44,744 bases of DNA, taken from an uncultured Victivallales bacterium (GTDB taxonomy: Bacteria; Verrucomicrobiota; Lentisphaeria; Victivallales; UBA1829). Shown piece by piece: positions 25,800 to 33,808 of this stretch (within the stretch, counting starts at the first letter, position 1; each line of letters opens with the position of its first letter). The position numbers and the translations under genes were made by a program. Location: the NCBI GenBank assembly GCA_934661375.1, contig CAKUJH010000029.1, forward strand, positions 1 to 44,744. The letters run 5' to 3'. A model generated the notes under the pieces. The model had not been told where the DNA came from. It saw only the letters and a list, made by a program, of their open reading frames with translations, and searched no databases.

Positions 25800-25828
25800 T
25801 TGCAAAAAAACATATTTGGTGATATAAT
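25800..25828 (+). promoter_or_regulatory. Strong candidate promoter upstream of the AAGC repeat and RiPP locus
   Basis: TTGCAA (25800-25805), exactly 17 bases, then perfect TATAAT (25823-25828) in AT-rich DNA. It is the best promoter match before the precursor gene, though two terminator-like hairpins lie in between. Confidence 0.6.
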
Positions 25829-25908
25829 ATGACAAGCTGATTTTTTCCGAAGTGAGAGTTGAGGAAATCGGCAGACGACCAGAAATAAAAAAAACAAGGA
25901 TGAATGTA

Positions 25909-26092
<184 letters not shown>

Positions 26093-26135
26093 CCAAAATT
26101 TAGTTTGTCATTTCGGAGAAATATTCCGTTTTTGT

Positions 26136-26174
26136 GCCGTGATGTCCTGTGTCTGGGGCGTCGCGGCTTTTTTT
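26136..26174 (+). terminator. Terminator or attenuator before the precursor gene
   Basis: GCCGTGA (26136-26142) pairs with TCGCGGC (26161-26167) and the stem continues inward through TGTCC/GGGCG-type pairs, giving about 12 bp with wobbles. Seven T follow directly. It points toward the RiPP genes and lies 140 bases before the precursor start, so it either ends an upstream transcript or attenuates the cluster. Confidence 0.65.
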
Positions 26175-26242
26175 ATTCCAAAAACAAAGGAGGTCAGCCA
26201 CCCGGATTAACTCAATGCAGCCTTGCCAGCATCGGCACGCAT

Positions 26243-26277
26243 AATTCTGCGCAAGAATTTGTCGTTTTGATCAAAAC
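26243..26277. promoter_or_regulatory. Two palindromes upstream of the precursor gene
   Basis: AATTCT-GCGCA-AGAATT (26243-26259) and the perfect palindrome GTTTTGATCAAAAC (26264-26277) lie 40-75 bases before the precursor start. They could be binding sites for a regulator; no regulator gene is in the cluster. A clear promoter between 26175 and 26316 is not seen. Confidence 0.35.
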
Positions 26278-26316
26278 AACAAAAATGTACCGAGAGGTAT
26301 GAAACAGGAGAAAAAA

Positions 26317-26529
26317 ATGATTAAGCAGGTAAGAAGCAGAGAAAGAATCTCTATCGAGAAAATGACACCCATGGCAATGAAACGCGATGTTCCGACTATT
26401 GAAATCCAGGCAAATTACAACTGGAATGAACAGCGCGGTTCAGATACATTGAAATTTGGAACATCCAACTGGACCAGTACGTATTCCCCCGGAAAAATTG
26501 TCAATGATTCTGATTCATTTGGCGACTAA
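26317..26529 (+). CDS. Putative graspetide-type RiPP precursor peptide
   Basis: A 70-aa peptide. ATG 26317 is chosen because CAGGAG lies 6 bases upstream; the longer frame from 26299 has no proper site. Residues 1-30 are charged and leader-like (MIKQVRSRERISIEKMTP). The C-terminal half is rich in Thr, Ser, Asn, Asp and Gly (DTLKFGTSNWTSTYSPGK, then NDSDSFGD), supplying both hydroxyl donors and acidic acceptors for side-chain ester links. It lies 61 bases before a MvdD-like ATP-grasp ligase gene, the usual arrangement for this class. The role is inferred from composition and position; no known family match is claimed. Confidence 0.65.
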   Translation: MIKQVRSRERISIEKMTPMAMKRDVPTIEIQANYNWNEQRGSDTLKFGTSNWTSTYSPGKIVNDSDSFGD

Positions 26530-26539
26530 CGACTAAAAC

Positions 26540-26573
26540 AGTTTCTCTCCTCATCCCAGATGGGGAGAGAACT
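26540..26573 (+). other. Hairpin between precursor and ligase genes
   Basis: Left arm 26540-26555 and right arm 26559-26573 (GATGGGGAGAGAACT) pair over about 15 bases with one bulge and one wobble. No T run follows, so it is likely a processing or partial-termination stem that keeps precursor mRNA above ligase mRNA. Confidence 0.6.
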
Positions 26574-26590
26574 TAGAAATGGAGAGGTAA

Positions 26591-27511
26591 ATGATTCTAT
26601 TTTTTACCACTACGCAATGTTCTACTGGAGATGCAATAGTTCAGATTTGTGAACAGAGAAACATCCCGATATTCCGCTTTAACCTGGATATGTACCATAA
26701 ATATCAATTCTTATGGACTCTCCATGGATTTGAAATTATAGACCCGGTTGAACACAGCATTAATAATACTCAAATTTTGCAAGCTGCATGCTATAAAGCC
26801 CGGTTGCCATTCCATCATGAAATGCCTTTTTCTCATTTAGTCAATGGGGAAGATGAATGGGTTAAAAGCAACATGAATTACATTACAAATTCATTGGCTT
26901 GCTGGTTGAAAAACAGAAATCTATTGCATCTTTGGCATTATTCTGAAATTGAGTTTTCCAAAATAAAACAAATGGAAATTGCTCAAAAATATTTTGAAGT
27001 CCCTGAATTCATGATTCATTGGGGTTTTCAATTAACGGAAAAAGAAGTTGTGGTAAAAACTTTAACGCAAAAATTCTTTTCGGATGGAAGGTATCCATAT
27101 GTAAACGAAGTGAACAGATGCTCATTAGACCCTGTTTATCCATGGTTTACGCAGGGAATCGCAAAAGGAAATCGTGACGCGACGGTTCTCTATGTCAATG
27201 GTCATATTCATTGCTATCAGTTTGCAACCGAACGTGGCAATTTGACCGATTGGCGTGTAACTCAAGGTACTGATGCCAATAAATGGCTGCCCTGGAATGC
27301 CGGAACGGCATTTGAACAGAATGTAGATTCATTTATGAAAGAACTGGGGCTGAAATTCGGGCGTCTTGACTTTATCATTGGCGGGAAAGAACCGCAGTTC
27401 CTTGAAGTAAATCCATGCGGTCAATTCGGCTGGCTGGATGATGAAAAATTAACGCTGCACAATGAAGTCGTTGATGCGATTCTGGACCCGTCATCGACAA
27501 TTTACATTTAA
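26591..27511 (+). CDS. ATP-grasp peptide ligase, MvdD/graspetide type
   Basis: A 306-aa enzyme. The N-terminal pre-ATP-grasp part MILFFTTTQCSTGDAI...FRFNLD resembles graspetide ligases. The ATP-binding lysine is likely in VVVKTLTQKF (about 156). FGRLDFI (256-262) and LEVNPCGQFGWLD (271-283) are the metal- and nucleotide-binding signature, with Asp260, Glu272 and Asn274 as ligands. Enzymes of this family use ATP to activate Asp/Glu side chains of a precursor and join them to Ser, Thr or Lys. GGAGAGG precedes the start. The substrate is expected to be the peptide encoded just upstream. Confidence 0.82.
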   Translation: MILFFTTTQCSTGDAIVQICEQRNIPIFRFNLDMYHKYQFLWTLHGFEIIDPVEHSINNTQILQAACYKARLPFHHEMPFSHLVNGEDEWVKSNMNYITNSLACWLKNRNLLHLWHYSEIEFSKIKQMEIAQKYFEVPEFMIHWGFQLTEKEVVVKTLTQKFFSDGRYPYVNEVNRCSLDPVYPWFTQGIAKGNRDATVLYVNGHIHCYQFATERGNLTDWRVTQGTDANKWLPWNAGTAFEQNVDSFMKELGLKFGRLDFIIGGKEPQFLEVNPCGQFGWLDDEKLTLHNEVVDAILDPSSTIYI

Positions 27512-27527
27512 CAGGAGGAAAATAAAG

Positions 27528-28745
27528 ATGTGTACCTCTCTTTCTGATTTTTATGTGCAATGTTTGGAGAAAGAAAATGCTCCGGAAATTATGTATTACG
27601 GCCAAGAATTAAAACATGACAGTTTCAAAGACTTGGACTATGAAGATATAGAAAGGTATTTTAAATATGCAGGAAAACTCGATTGTTTACACTGCGAATT
27701 AAATAAATTTTTTGCGTATACTGACGAAGGGAAAAGACGAGTTAGTCATATGTTTTCTGTTTATTTGCTTGGTATATGGTGTTATGACAATATTGCGAAC
27801 ATAAGAAAAGCGTTTGATTCATTTATTGAGAAAATATGGGCGAAAACACATGAACATGATTCAGATAAAACACAAAAAAGGCAGGATGTACATGAACATG
27901 GTTCAGATGAAACACAAAAAAGAAAAGATTTCTTATATTTGTGGTATTTGACTGCCTTGTTCCATGATATGGGATATTTATATGAAAGCAGAGGTGATGA
28001 TGACAACAGCAAATACACCGATATCATAGAACATAAAAATATGTTGGGAAAAGATTATCTCAATGCCCCTTTTTCTATGTTAGGCACTCCTAAAAAATTG
28101 TGGAAATCTGCAAGAAAGTATTTTTACAAAAGAAGACAAAACAAAGATTTCATGGAAAACGGATTGACTTGTGTTGACCATGGTTTTGCCGGAGGATTCA
28201 CTTTGTTTGAGAAGTTGCGAGAGCTGCATAACAAGTACAAGCATGAACCCCATGAAAATCCATTATTTCCCACGTCTGACAAACAACTGGTATTTGATCC
28301 TCTCATTTTTCAATGGTATAACGTGCCGTCTGCATGGGCGATCATTTGTCATAACATCTGGCTTGCCGTCGCCGGAAGTGTAACTGCTGATAAATATGAA
28401 CAGTTTGGATTGGAAGATTTGGTTTTCCCGGCAGATGATTCTCCAATCAAACTGGAGCGTCATCCTTTGCTTTTTCTTCTCGATTTTGTGGATACGTTGG
28501 ATCCTTTGAAAAGATTTTGTTTCGATAAAAACGGGAAACCGGTTGACTATGATTTTTTGAAACAAATATACATAAAAAGCAGTAGCAATTCCATGACTTT
28601 GAAAGTGGACTGTGAATGGAATGAGGATGGGAACAAAAAACAGTTGGAAAAGATAGCATCAGCTTTTACTTTTTTGAAATCAAATTCATTCAGTATAGAG
28701 CAAAATGCGAACAGGCTCACTTTTCATTTCAGTTTGGAAAAATGA
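27528..28745 (+). CDS. HD-domain phosphohydrolase-like protein in the RiPP cluster
   Basis: A 405-aa protein. The HD-type metal pattern is visible: His74 (RVSHMF), His146-Asp147 (ALFHDMGY), Asp217-His218, His275 (CHNIW) and Asp319 (LLDFVDTLDP). Such domains cleave phosphate esters of nucleotides or act as oxygenases in some variants. Between His74 and His146 sits a charged insertion made of two 14-residue copies of HEHxSDxTQKRxD (about 108-134), a 42-bp DNA duplication. AGGAGG precedes ATG 27528. The stop overlaps the exporter start. Its task in peptide maturation, immunity or signalling is unknown; I know no standard graspetide partner of this type. Confidence 0.65.
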   Translation: MCTSLSDFYVQCLEKENAPEIMYYGQELKHDSFKDLDYEDIERYFKYAGKLDCLHCELNKFFAYTDEGKRRVSHMFSVYLLGIWCYDNIANIRKAFDSFIEKIWAKTHEHDSDKTQKRQDVHEHGSDETQKRKDFLYLWYLTALFHDMGYLYESRGDDDNSKYTDIIEHKNMLGKDYLNAPFSMLGTPKKLWKSARKYFYKRRQNKDFMENGLTCVDHGFAGGFTLFEKLRELHNKYKHEPHENPLFPTSDKQLVFDPLIFQWYNVPSAWAIICHNIWLAVAGSVTADKYEQFGLEDLVFPADDSPIKLERHPLLFLLDFVDTLDPLKRFCFDKNGKPVDYDFLKQIYIKSSSNSMTLKVDCEWNEDGNKKQLEKIASAFTFLKSNSFSIEQNANRLTFHFSLEK

Positions 28746-30385
28746 TGAATCTCATGTCATGCCCGTTTCATAAAACAGTAAAAACCATATGGGGATTGTG
28801 CGCTGATAAAAGGTTAGCGGCATACTCTCTGGGTGCGGCGTTGCGTTCTCTTCTGACCACAGCGGTGCCCTTCTTTCTTGGTCTGTTTATAGACAGCCTG
28901 ATTACCGGCGAAAATCCCCGACGGTTTTTTCTCATTTCAGCAGGCGTGGCTCTGCTGGCATGGGGCATGGATTTGTTTCTGCGAAATATGATAATCAGGA
29001 TTGCCAGAACCAGAGAACTGCAGTTGCAATATCGCTTGCTGGACTCTTTTCAGTCTATGAAACCTGCGGCGGTGGATGCTTATGCCAACGGGGAAATAGC
29101 CATGAAATTTTATCGGGACACCGGAAATATAGAACAATTCATTGCCGGATTTTATCCGCAGTTTCTGAATATGTTCTTTGGTTTTGTCTGGGCATTGCTG
29201 ATCGTCCTTTATAAAAAACCGTCTGTGGTTGTACTGTATTTGTTTTTTCTTCCTGCATTGTTTGCATGTTCAGGTTTTTATGTCAAAAAACTTGCGGCGG
29301 CAGCACATGCGATCCGTTTTATGTATGATCATTCAATTAACCGGATTTTTGAAATTATGCGCATTTTCCCATATCTGAAATCCATGGCGGCGGACGAACC
29401 GTATTTTTCAGCACCGAAAGCAATGTTCCGCACTTATCGGCGGGTCAATACCATAAACGACAAGACCATGATGATGTTTGAGTTCATCAACCGTTTTTTT
29501 CTGATTGCAGGAGAGTATTCCGTTTTGGGGTTTGCGGGTTGGATGGCGTGGAAAAAAATGATTCCGGTCGGCGATGTTGTAATGTTTCAGATATTGTTCC
29601 TTTCCATACTCAATTCATTTTCCGGAATGTTTCAGATGCTGCCAAACTGGAAGACCGCACGTGAAAGCATGGATTCTGTCTGTGAATTATTAAACACACC
29701 GGACACGGAAGATGTAGACAGCAACCAGCCTGTTCCATCTGCTTTTGCCGATATTTCAGTAAAAAACCTTTCGTTTCAGTATACTGGAACGAAGCCGGTG
29801 TTTCATGATTTTTCCTGCGAAATAAAAGCCGGAACAATTGTTGCGCTGACAGGAATCAACGGAAGCGGAAAAACAACTCTGCTGAAATTGCTGACAGGAT
29901 ATCTCACCCCCAGTTCCGGACATGTTGAGATAGGAGGGAAACCGCTTGGCAGTTGTCAACTGAAATCATTCCGGCAAAAAATTTCTTATGTGTTTCAGGA
30001 TTCCCTGCTGATCAGCGGGACGCTCAAAGATAACATTACATTGAAAAACAACCAATATACGGAAGCTGATATTCTTAAGGCATTACGGCTTTCCGGCGCG
30101 GATGAACTGGTGTCCAGAGTCCCCGGCGGATTGAATTATAAAGTCGGGCAGAATGGAGATGGATTATCCGGCGGTGAACGGCAGAAAATTGCTGTTGCGC
30201 GAGCCCTGATCCGTAAACCTGAAATTCTTGTTTTTGACGAGGTGACAAATCATCTTGATTATCAGTCCCGCATCCGGGTTCGGGATTTGATACTGTCCTT
30301 TCGCGGAAAAGTAACCGTATTCATGGTTTCACACGATCCGGAACTTATAAAGCTCTGCGATCAGGAAATAAATCTTGCATTATAA
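28742..30385 (+). CDS. ABC exporter (permease-ATPase), no peptidase domain
   Basis: A 547-aa half-transporter. Residues 20-290 hold the membrane domain with about six helices. The ATPase domain has Walker A GINGSGKTT (371-379), Q-loop SYVFQDS, signature LSGGERQ (475-481), Walker B EILVFDE (494-500) and the switch His in VSHDPE. It works as a dimer. Unlike many RiPP exporters there is no N-terminal C39 peptidase, so leader removal must be done elsewhere. The start overlaps the HD gene stop (ATGA), so expression is coupled. It likely exports the modified peptide or gives immunity. Confidence 0.88.
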   Translation: MMNLMSCPFHKTVKTIWGLCADKRLAAYSLGAALRSLLTTAVPFFLGLFIDSLITGENPRRFFLISAGVALLAWGMDLFLRNMIIRIARTRELQLQYRLLDSFQSMKPAAVDAYANGEIAMKFYRDTGNIEQFIAGFYPQFLNMFFGFVWALLIVLYKKPSVVVLYLFFLPALFACSGFYVKKLAAAAHAIRFMYDHSINRIFEIMRIFPYLKSMAADEPYFSAPKAMFRTYRRVNTINDKTMMMFEFINRFFLIAGEYSVLGFAGWMAWKKMIPVGDVVMFQILFLSILNSFSGMFQMLPNWKTARESMDSVCELLNTPDTEDVDSNQPVPSAFADISVKNLSFQYTGTKPVFHDFSCEIKAGTIVALTGINGSGKTTLLKLLTGYLTPSSGHVEIGGKPLGSCQLKSFRQKISYVFQDSLLISGTLKDNITLKNNQYTEADILKALRLSGADELVSRVPGGLNYKVGQNGDGLSGGERQKIAVARALIRKPEILVFDEVTNHLDYQSRIRVRDLILSFRGKVTVFMVSHDPELIKLCDQEINLAL

Positions 30386-30398
30386 AAAAGGAGTTCAA

Positions 30399-31055
30399 AT
30401 GTTTTATTTTGGTTTAGCCGCAGTTGTTTTAGCCGTGGTGCTTGTTTGGGAGATCTGGCGCAGAAAAAAGAAACAACAGCCGTATCCAATATTGCCGGTT
30501 CTTACGGAATGGGATCAGAAAACTATGGCGTACCATGAAGCTGGTCATGCAGTCTGTTCCTTTTTCCTTCCTGAACGGGAAAAACTGATTAAAATAACCA
30601 TAGATCCTTCTTCGGATGCATTCGGCATGATACAAACAGAAGCGAGGCTTCATCATAATGAAACAAGAATATCTTTTTGCAGTATGATTTCCACATTCCT
30701 TGCGGGACGTTTGGCGGAAGAGATTTTTTTAGGGGTTGTCTCCACCAGCTGCATTCATGATTTTGCTTCAGCGCAGAGGATTGCAATGGACATGGTCACG
30801 AAATTCGGAATGGGTAAAAACCTTGGCTTTGCAGTTTTGAAAAATACGGATGAGATATTGGTAAGCGAACAGCACTCTGAACAGATATGCCGGGATGTTC
30901 AGCAGATTCTTCGTGAAGCCGAAGATGACGCCAGAAAAATTCTTGAAGGACATCGGGTTCTGGTGATTTCTCTGGCGGAAAAGTTGTTGAAACAAAAGAC
31001 TCTCACTGTCAATGAAATATCATCTTTTTTTCAATATGGGGAACTGCAGAAATGA
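30399..31055 (+). CDS. Stand-alone FtsH-type (M41) metallopeptidase
   Basis: A 218-aa membrane-anchored peptidase. One N-terminal helix (about 4-20) is followed by a peptidase M41 domain: HEAGH (46-50, zinc His46 and His50, catalytic Glu47), GRLAEEIF (103-110), and the third ligand Asp121 in HDFASAQRIAMDMVTKFGMG. FtsH normally has an AAA ATPase between helix and peptidase; that part is absent. ATG 30399 is chosen because AAGGAG precedes it. It lies 13 bases after the exporter. The catalytic residues are intact, so it is probably active on unfolded substrates and is the best candidate for leader cleavage or degradation of unmodified peptide. Confidence 0.82.
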   Translation: MFYFGLAAVVLAVVLVWEIWRRKKKQQPYPILPVLTEWDQKTMAYHEAGHAVCSFFLPEREKLIKITIDPSSDAFGMIQTEARLHHNETRISFCSMISTFLAGRLAEEIFLGVVSTSCIHDFASAQRIAMDMVTKFGMGKNLGFAVLKNTDEILVSEQHSEQICRDVQQILREAEDDARKILEGHRVLVISLAEKLLKQKTLTVNEISSFFQYGELQK

Positions 31056-31180
31056 AAAAGAAAACAAAGGAATGGCTTCTGTCTGTTTTATGTTTTATCG
31101 CAGTTGTTGCAGTTTGCAGTCTGGTTCTGTTCTGCATAGTCTGGGGACTTCTTACGGCATTTAAAAATATCCGGATATGA
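31052..31180 (+). CDS. Small single-pass membrane peptide
   Basis: A 42-aa peptide: basic start MKKKTKEW, one helix LLSVLCFIAVVAVCSLVLFC-like, short basic tail. It starts in a 4-base ATGA overlap with the M41 gene, so it is translationally coupled and belongs to the cluster. It could be an immunity peptide or a partner of the exporter or peptidase. It is too short for family assignment. Confidence 0.55.
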   Translation: MKKKTKEWLLSVLCFIAVVAVCSLVLFCIVWGLLTAFKNIRI

Positions 31181-31331
31181 TATACTGGTGGTGGATAACT
31201 CCCTGGTCCGCGACCCGGTTCATAAAAAATGGAAGGTGATCCGGATGCATTATGATGAGTGATTCATCCCCGGGGAATTCCGGTTTCAGCGCTCGACAGC
31301 CCTAAAAGTCCGAAAAAAAACCAAATCGGAC

Positions 31332-31360
31332 TTGACAAAAGTTCCTGCGCGCGTTATTTT
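31332..31360 (+). promoter_or_regulatory. Strong promoter of the gap gene
   Basis: Perfect TTGACA (31332-31337), 17 bases, TATTTT (31355-31360). The start codon is about 80 bases further on, giving a leader of roughly 75 bases. Confidence 0.8.
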
Positions 31361-31442
31361 AAATGCCTTGAAAGGATTGAGGATTTTCAGAAAATCTTTT
31401 TTTGAAATAAAACCAAACCCAACCAAAAAGAAGGAACAAAAA

Positions 31443-32444
31443 ATGGCTATCAAAGTCGGTATCAATGGTTTCGGCCGTATCGGCCGCATGGTTTTCCGTG
31501 CTGCGTTCGAAAATTTCAGCAAGGACATCGAAATTGTCGGAATCAACGACCTGCTCGATCCTGATTATCTGGCGTACATGCTGAAGTACGACTCCGTTCA
31601 CGGCACTTTCAACCACGACATCAAAGTCGATGGTTCTTTCCTGATCGTTGACGGCAAGAAAATCCGTCTGACTGCGGAAAAAGATCCCGCCATGCTGAAA
31701 TGGAACGAAGTCGATGCTCAGATCGTTGTCGAATCCACCGGTCTGTTCCTGACTGATGAAAAGGCCCGCGCCCACATCACCGCCGGCGCCAAGAAAGTCA
31801 TCATGAGTGCTCCTTCCAAGGATGCCACCCCGATGTTCGTTTTCGGCGTGAACGACAAGACCTATGCCGGCCAGGACATCATCTCCAATGCGTCCTGCAC
31901 CACCAACTGCCTGGCTCCGATCTCCAAAGTCCTGAATGACAAATTCGGCATCAAACGCGGTCTGATGACCACCATCCATGCTGCCACCGCCACTCAGAAG
32001 ACCGTTGACGGTCCGTCCAAGAAAGACTGGCGCGGCGGCCGCGGAATCCTGGAAAACATGATTCCGTCCTCCACCGGTGCTGCCAAAGCCGTGGGCAAAG
32101 TTCTGCCCCAGCTGAACGGCAAACTGACCGGTATGTCCGTCCGCGTTCCGACTTCTGACGTTTCCTTCGTCGACCTGACCGTCGAACTGGAAAAAGAAGC
32201 CACCTACGAAGAAATCTGCGCCGCCATGAAGGAAGCTTCCGAAGGCGAACTCAAAGGCATCCTCGGCTACACCGATGAAGCTGTTGTTTCCACCGACTTC
32301 CGCGGCGATTCCCGCACCTCCATCTTCGACGTCAAAGCCGGTATCCAGCTGGACAAGACCTTCGTCAAAGTCTGCTCCTGGTATGACAACGAATGGGGTT
32401 ACTCCAACAAGGTTCTGGAAATGGCGCGCGTCATTGCCAAGTAA
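31443..32444 (+). CDS. gap: Glyceraldehyde-3-phosphate dehydrogenase
   Basis: A 333-aa NAD-dependent enzyme of glycolysis. GFGRIGRMVFRA (9-20) binds NAD, with Asp36 in GINDLLD favouring NAD over NADP. The active-site SNASCTTNCLAP holds Cys152, and His179 is in TTIHA. ATG 31443 has AAGGA before it; the longer frame only covers the leader. Codon use is strongly biased to C-ending codons, as expected for high expression. A terminator follows before pgk. Confidence 0.97.
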   Translation: MAIKVGINGFGRIGRMVFRAAFENFSKDIEIVGINDLLDPDYLAYMLKYDSVHGTFNHDIKVDGSFLIVDGKKIRLTAEKDPAMLKWNEVDAQIVVESTGLFLTDEKARAHITAGAKKVIMSAPSKDATPMFVFGVNDKTYAGQDIISNASCTTNCLAPISKVLNDKFGIKRGLMTTIHAATATQKTVDGPSKKDWRGGRGILENMIPSSTGAAKAVGKVLPQLNGKLTGMSVRVPTSDVSFVDLTVELEKEATYEEICAAMKEASEGELKGILGYTDEAVVSTDFRGDSRTSIFDVKAGIQLDKTFVKVCSWYDNEWGYSNKVLEMARVIAK

Positions 32445-32470
32445 TCTTCAGGTGTATTAAGCCTTACAAA

Positions 32471-32507
32471 GGGCGGGTGGTAAAAAAGCCGCCTGCCCCT
32501 TTTTTTT
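32471..32507 (+). terminator. Terminator between gap and pgk
   Basis: GGGCGGGTGG (32471-32480) and CCGCCTGCCC (32489-32498) form a 10-bp stem with two wobbles, followed by eight T. It would make gap mRNA more abundant than the downstream genes unless read through. Confidence 0.88.
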
Positions 32508-32537
32508 ATTTGAATTTTTTGAAACGGAGTTCTTATT

Positions 32538-33794
32538 ATGAATAAAATGACTTTGCGCGATGTCGATCTCAAAGGCAAAAGAGTCATCATGCGTGTTGAC
32601 TTCAATGTCCCTGTCAAAGATGGGGTCATCAAAGACGACACCCGCATCAAAGGTGCGCTTCCTTCCATCAAATACGTGCTGGACAACGGCGGCAAACTGA
32701 TCCTGATGAGCCATATGGGCCGTCCCGATGAAAAAGGCATCACGCCCGACAACAGCATGAAGATTGTTGCGGACTATCTGAGCAAGCTGCTCGGCAAACC
32801 CATTACCTTCGTTCCGGACTGCGCCAAAGCCGATGCGGAAGTTGCGGCGATGAAAGACGGCGACATTGTGATGCTGGAAAACACCCGTTATCACAAGGAA
32901 GAACAGGCGAAATGCAAGCAGAAAGAGGGCGAATCCGATGCTGATTTCAAAGCCCGTAAAGCCGCTCTGAAAGAACAGCAGAAGGAACTGGCGAAGAAGC
33001 TGGCATCCTACGGCGACATTTTCTGCAATGACGCCTTCGGCACCGCGCACCGCGCCCATGCCTCCACTGCGGTCATCACCAAATACATCGGCACCTCCGT
33101 GTCCGGTTTCCTGCTGGAAAAAGAAATCGAATACCTCGGCAACGCGGTGGAAAATCCGATCCGTCCGTTTGTCGCCATTCTCGGCGGTGCGAAAGTCTCC
33201 GACAAACTCGCTGTGGTCAACAACCTGCTGACCAAAGTCAACACCCTGATCATCGGTGGCGGCATGGCTTATACCTTCCTGAAAGCCCAGGGACACAGCA
33301 TCGGCAGCTCTCTCTGCGAAGACGACCAGCTCCAGTATGCCAAAGACATGATCGCCAAAGCCGGGGAACTGGGCGTGGCGTTCCTGCTTCCGGTCGATAC
33401 GGTTGCGGCAGACAAATTTGCGGAAGATGCCAACACTCGGATCGTCGGGCAGGATATTCCGGACGGCTGGATGGGACTGGACATCGGTCCGAAAACGGTT
33501 GAACTCTATTCCGACGCCATCAAATCCGCAAAGACGGTCGTCTGGAACGGCCCGATGGGCGTGTTTGAAATGGAAAAATTCAACAAAGGCACTTTCGGCG
33601 TCTGCGCCGCGGTTGCCGAAGTCAAAGCCAACGGCGGCATTTCCATCATCGGCGGCGGCGATTCTGTTGCGGCTGTCAACAAGAGCGGTCTTGCCGGCAA
33701 GATGTCCCACATCTCCACGGGCGGCGGCGCGTCTCTTGAATACCTTGAAGGCAAAGTCCTTCCGGGCGTCGATGCACTGACCGACAAGAAATAA
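32538..33794 (+). CDS. pgk: Phosphoglycerate kinase
   Basis: A 418-aa glycolytic kinase. Seen: RVDFNVPVKDG (20-30), SHMGRPDEK, ENTRYHKEE, NDAFGTAHRAHAST, GGAKVSDKL, KTVVWNGPMGVFE and the late GGGDSVAA and STGGGASLEYLEG nucleotide-binding loops. Between RYHKEE and NDAF lies a charged segment about 20 residues longer than in most bacterial enzymes, which explains the length. No own promoter is obvious after the terminator. The next gene begins 14 bases after the stop. Confidence 0.97.
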   Translation: MNKMTLRDVDLKGKRVIMRVDFNVPVKDGVIKDDTRIKGALPSIKYVLDNGGKLILMSHMGRPDEKGITPDNSMKIVADYLSKLLGKPITFVPDCAKADAEVAAMKDGDIVMLENTRYHKEEQAKCKQKEGESDADFKARKAALKEQQKELAKKLASYGDIFCNDAFGTAHRAHASTAVITKYIGTSVSGFLLEKEIEYLGNAVENPIRPFVAILGGAKVSDKLAVVNNLLTKVNTLIIGGGMAYTFLKAQGHSIGSSLCEDDQLQYAKDMIAKAGELGVAFLLPVDTVAADKFAEDANTRIVGQDIPDGWMGLDIGPKTVELYSDAIKSAKTVVWNGPMGVFEMEKFNKGTFGVCAAVAEVKANGGISIIGGGDSVAAVNKSGLAGKMSHISTGGGASLEYLEGKVLPGVDALTDKK

Positions 33795-33808
33795 CCCCTG
33801 AGTTTCTC

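Noticed and set aside
26105..26302. 65-aa ORF before the RiPP precursor
   Set aside because: It spans a terminator-like hairpin and both palindromes and has no ribosome site at its start.
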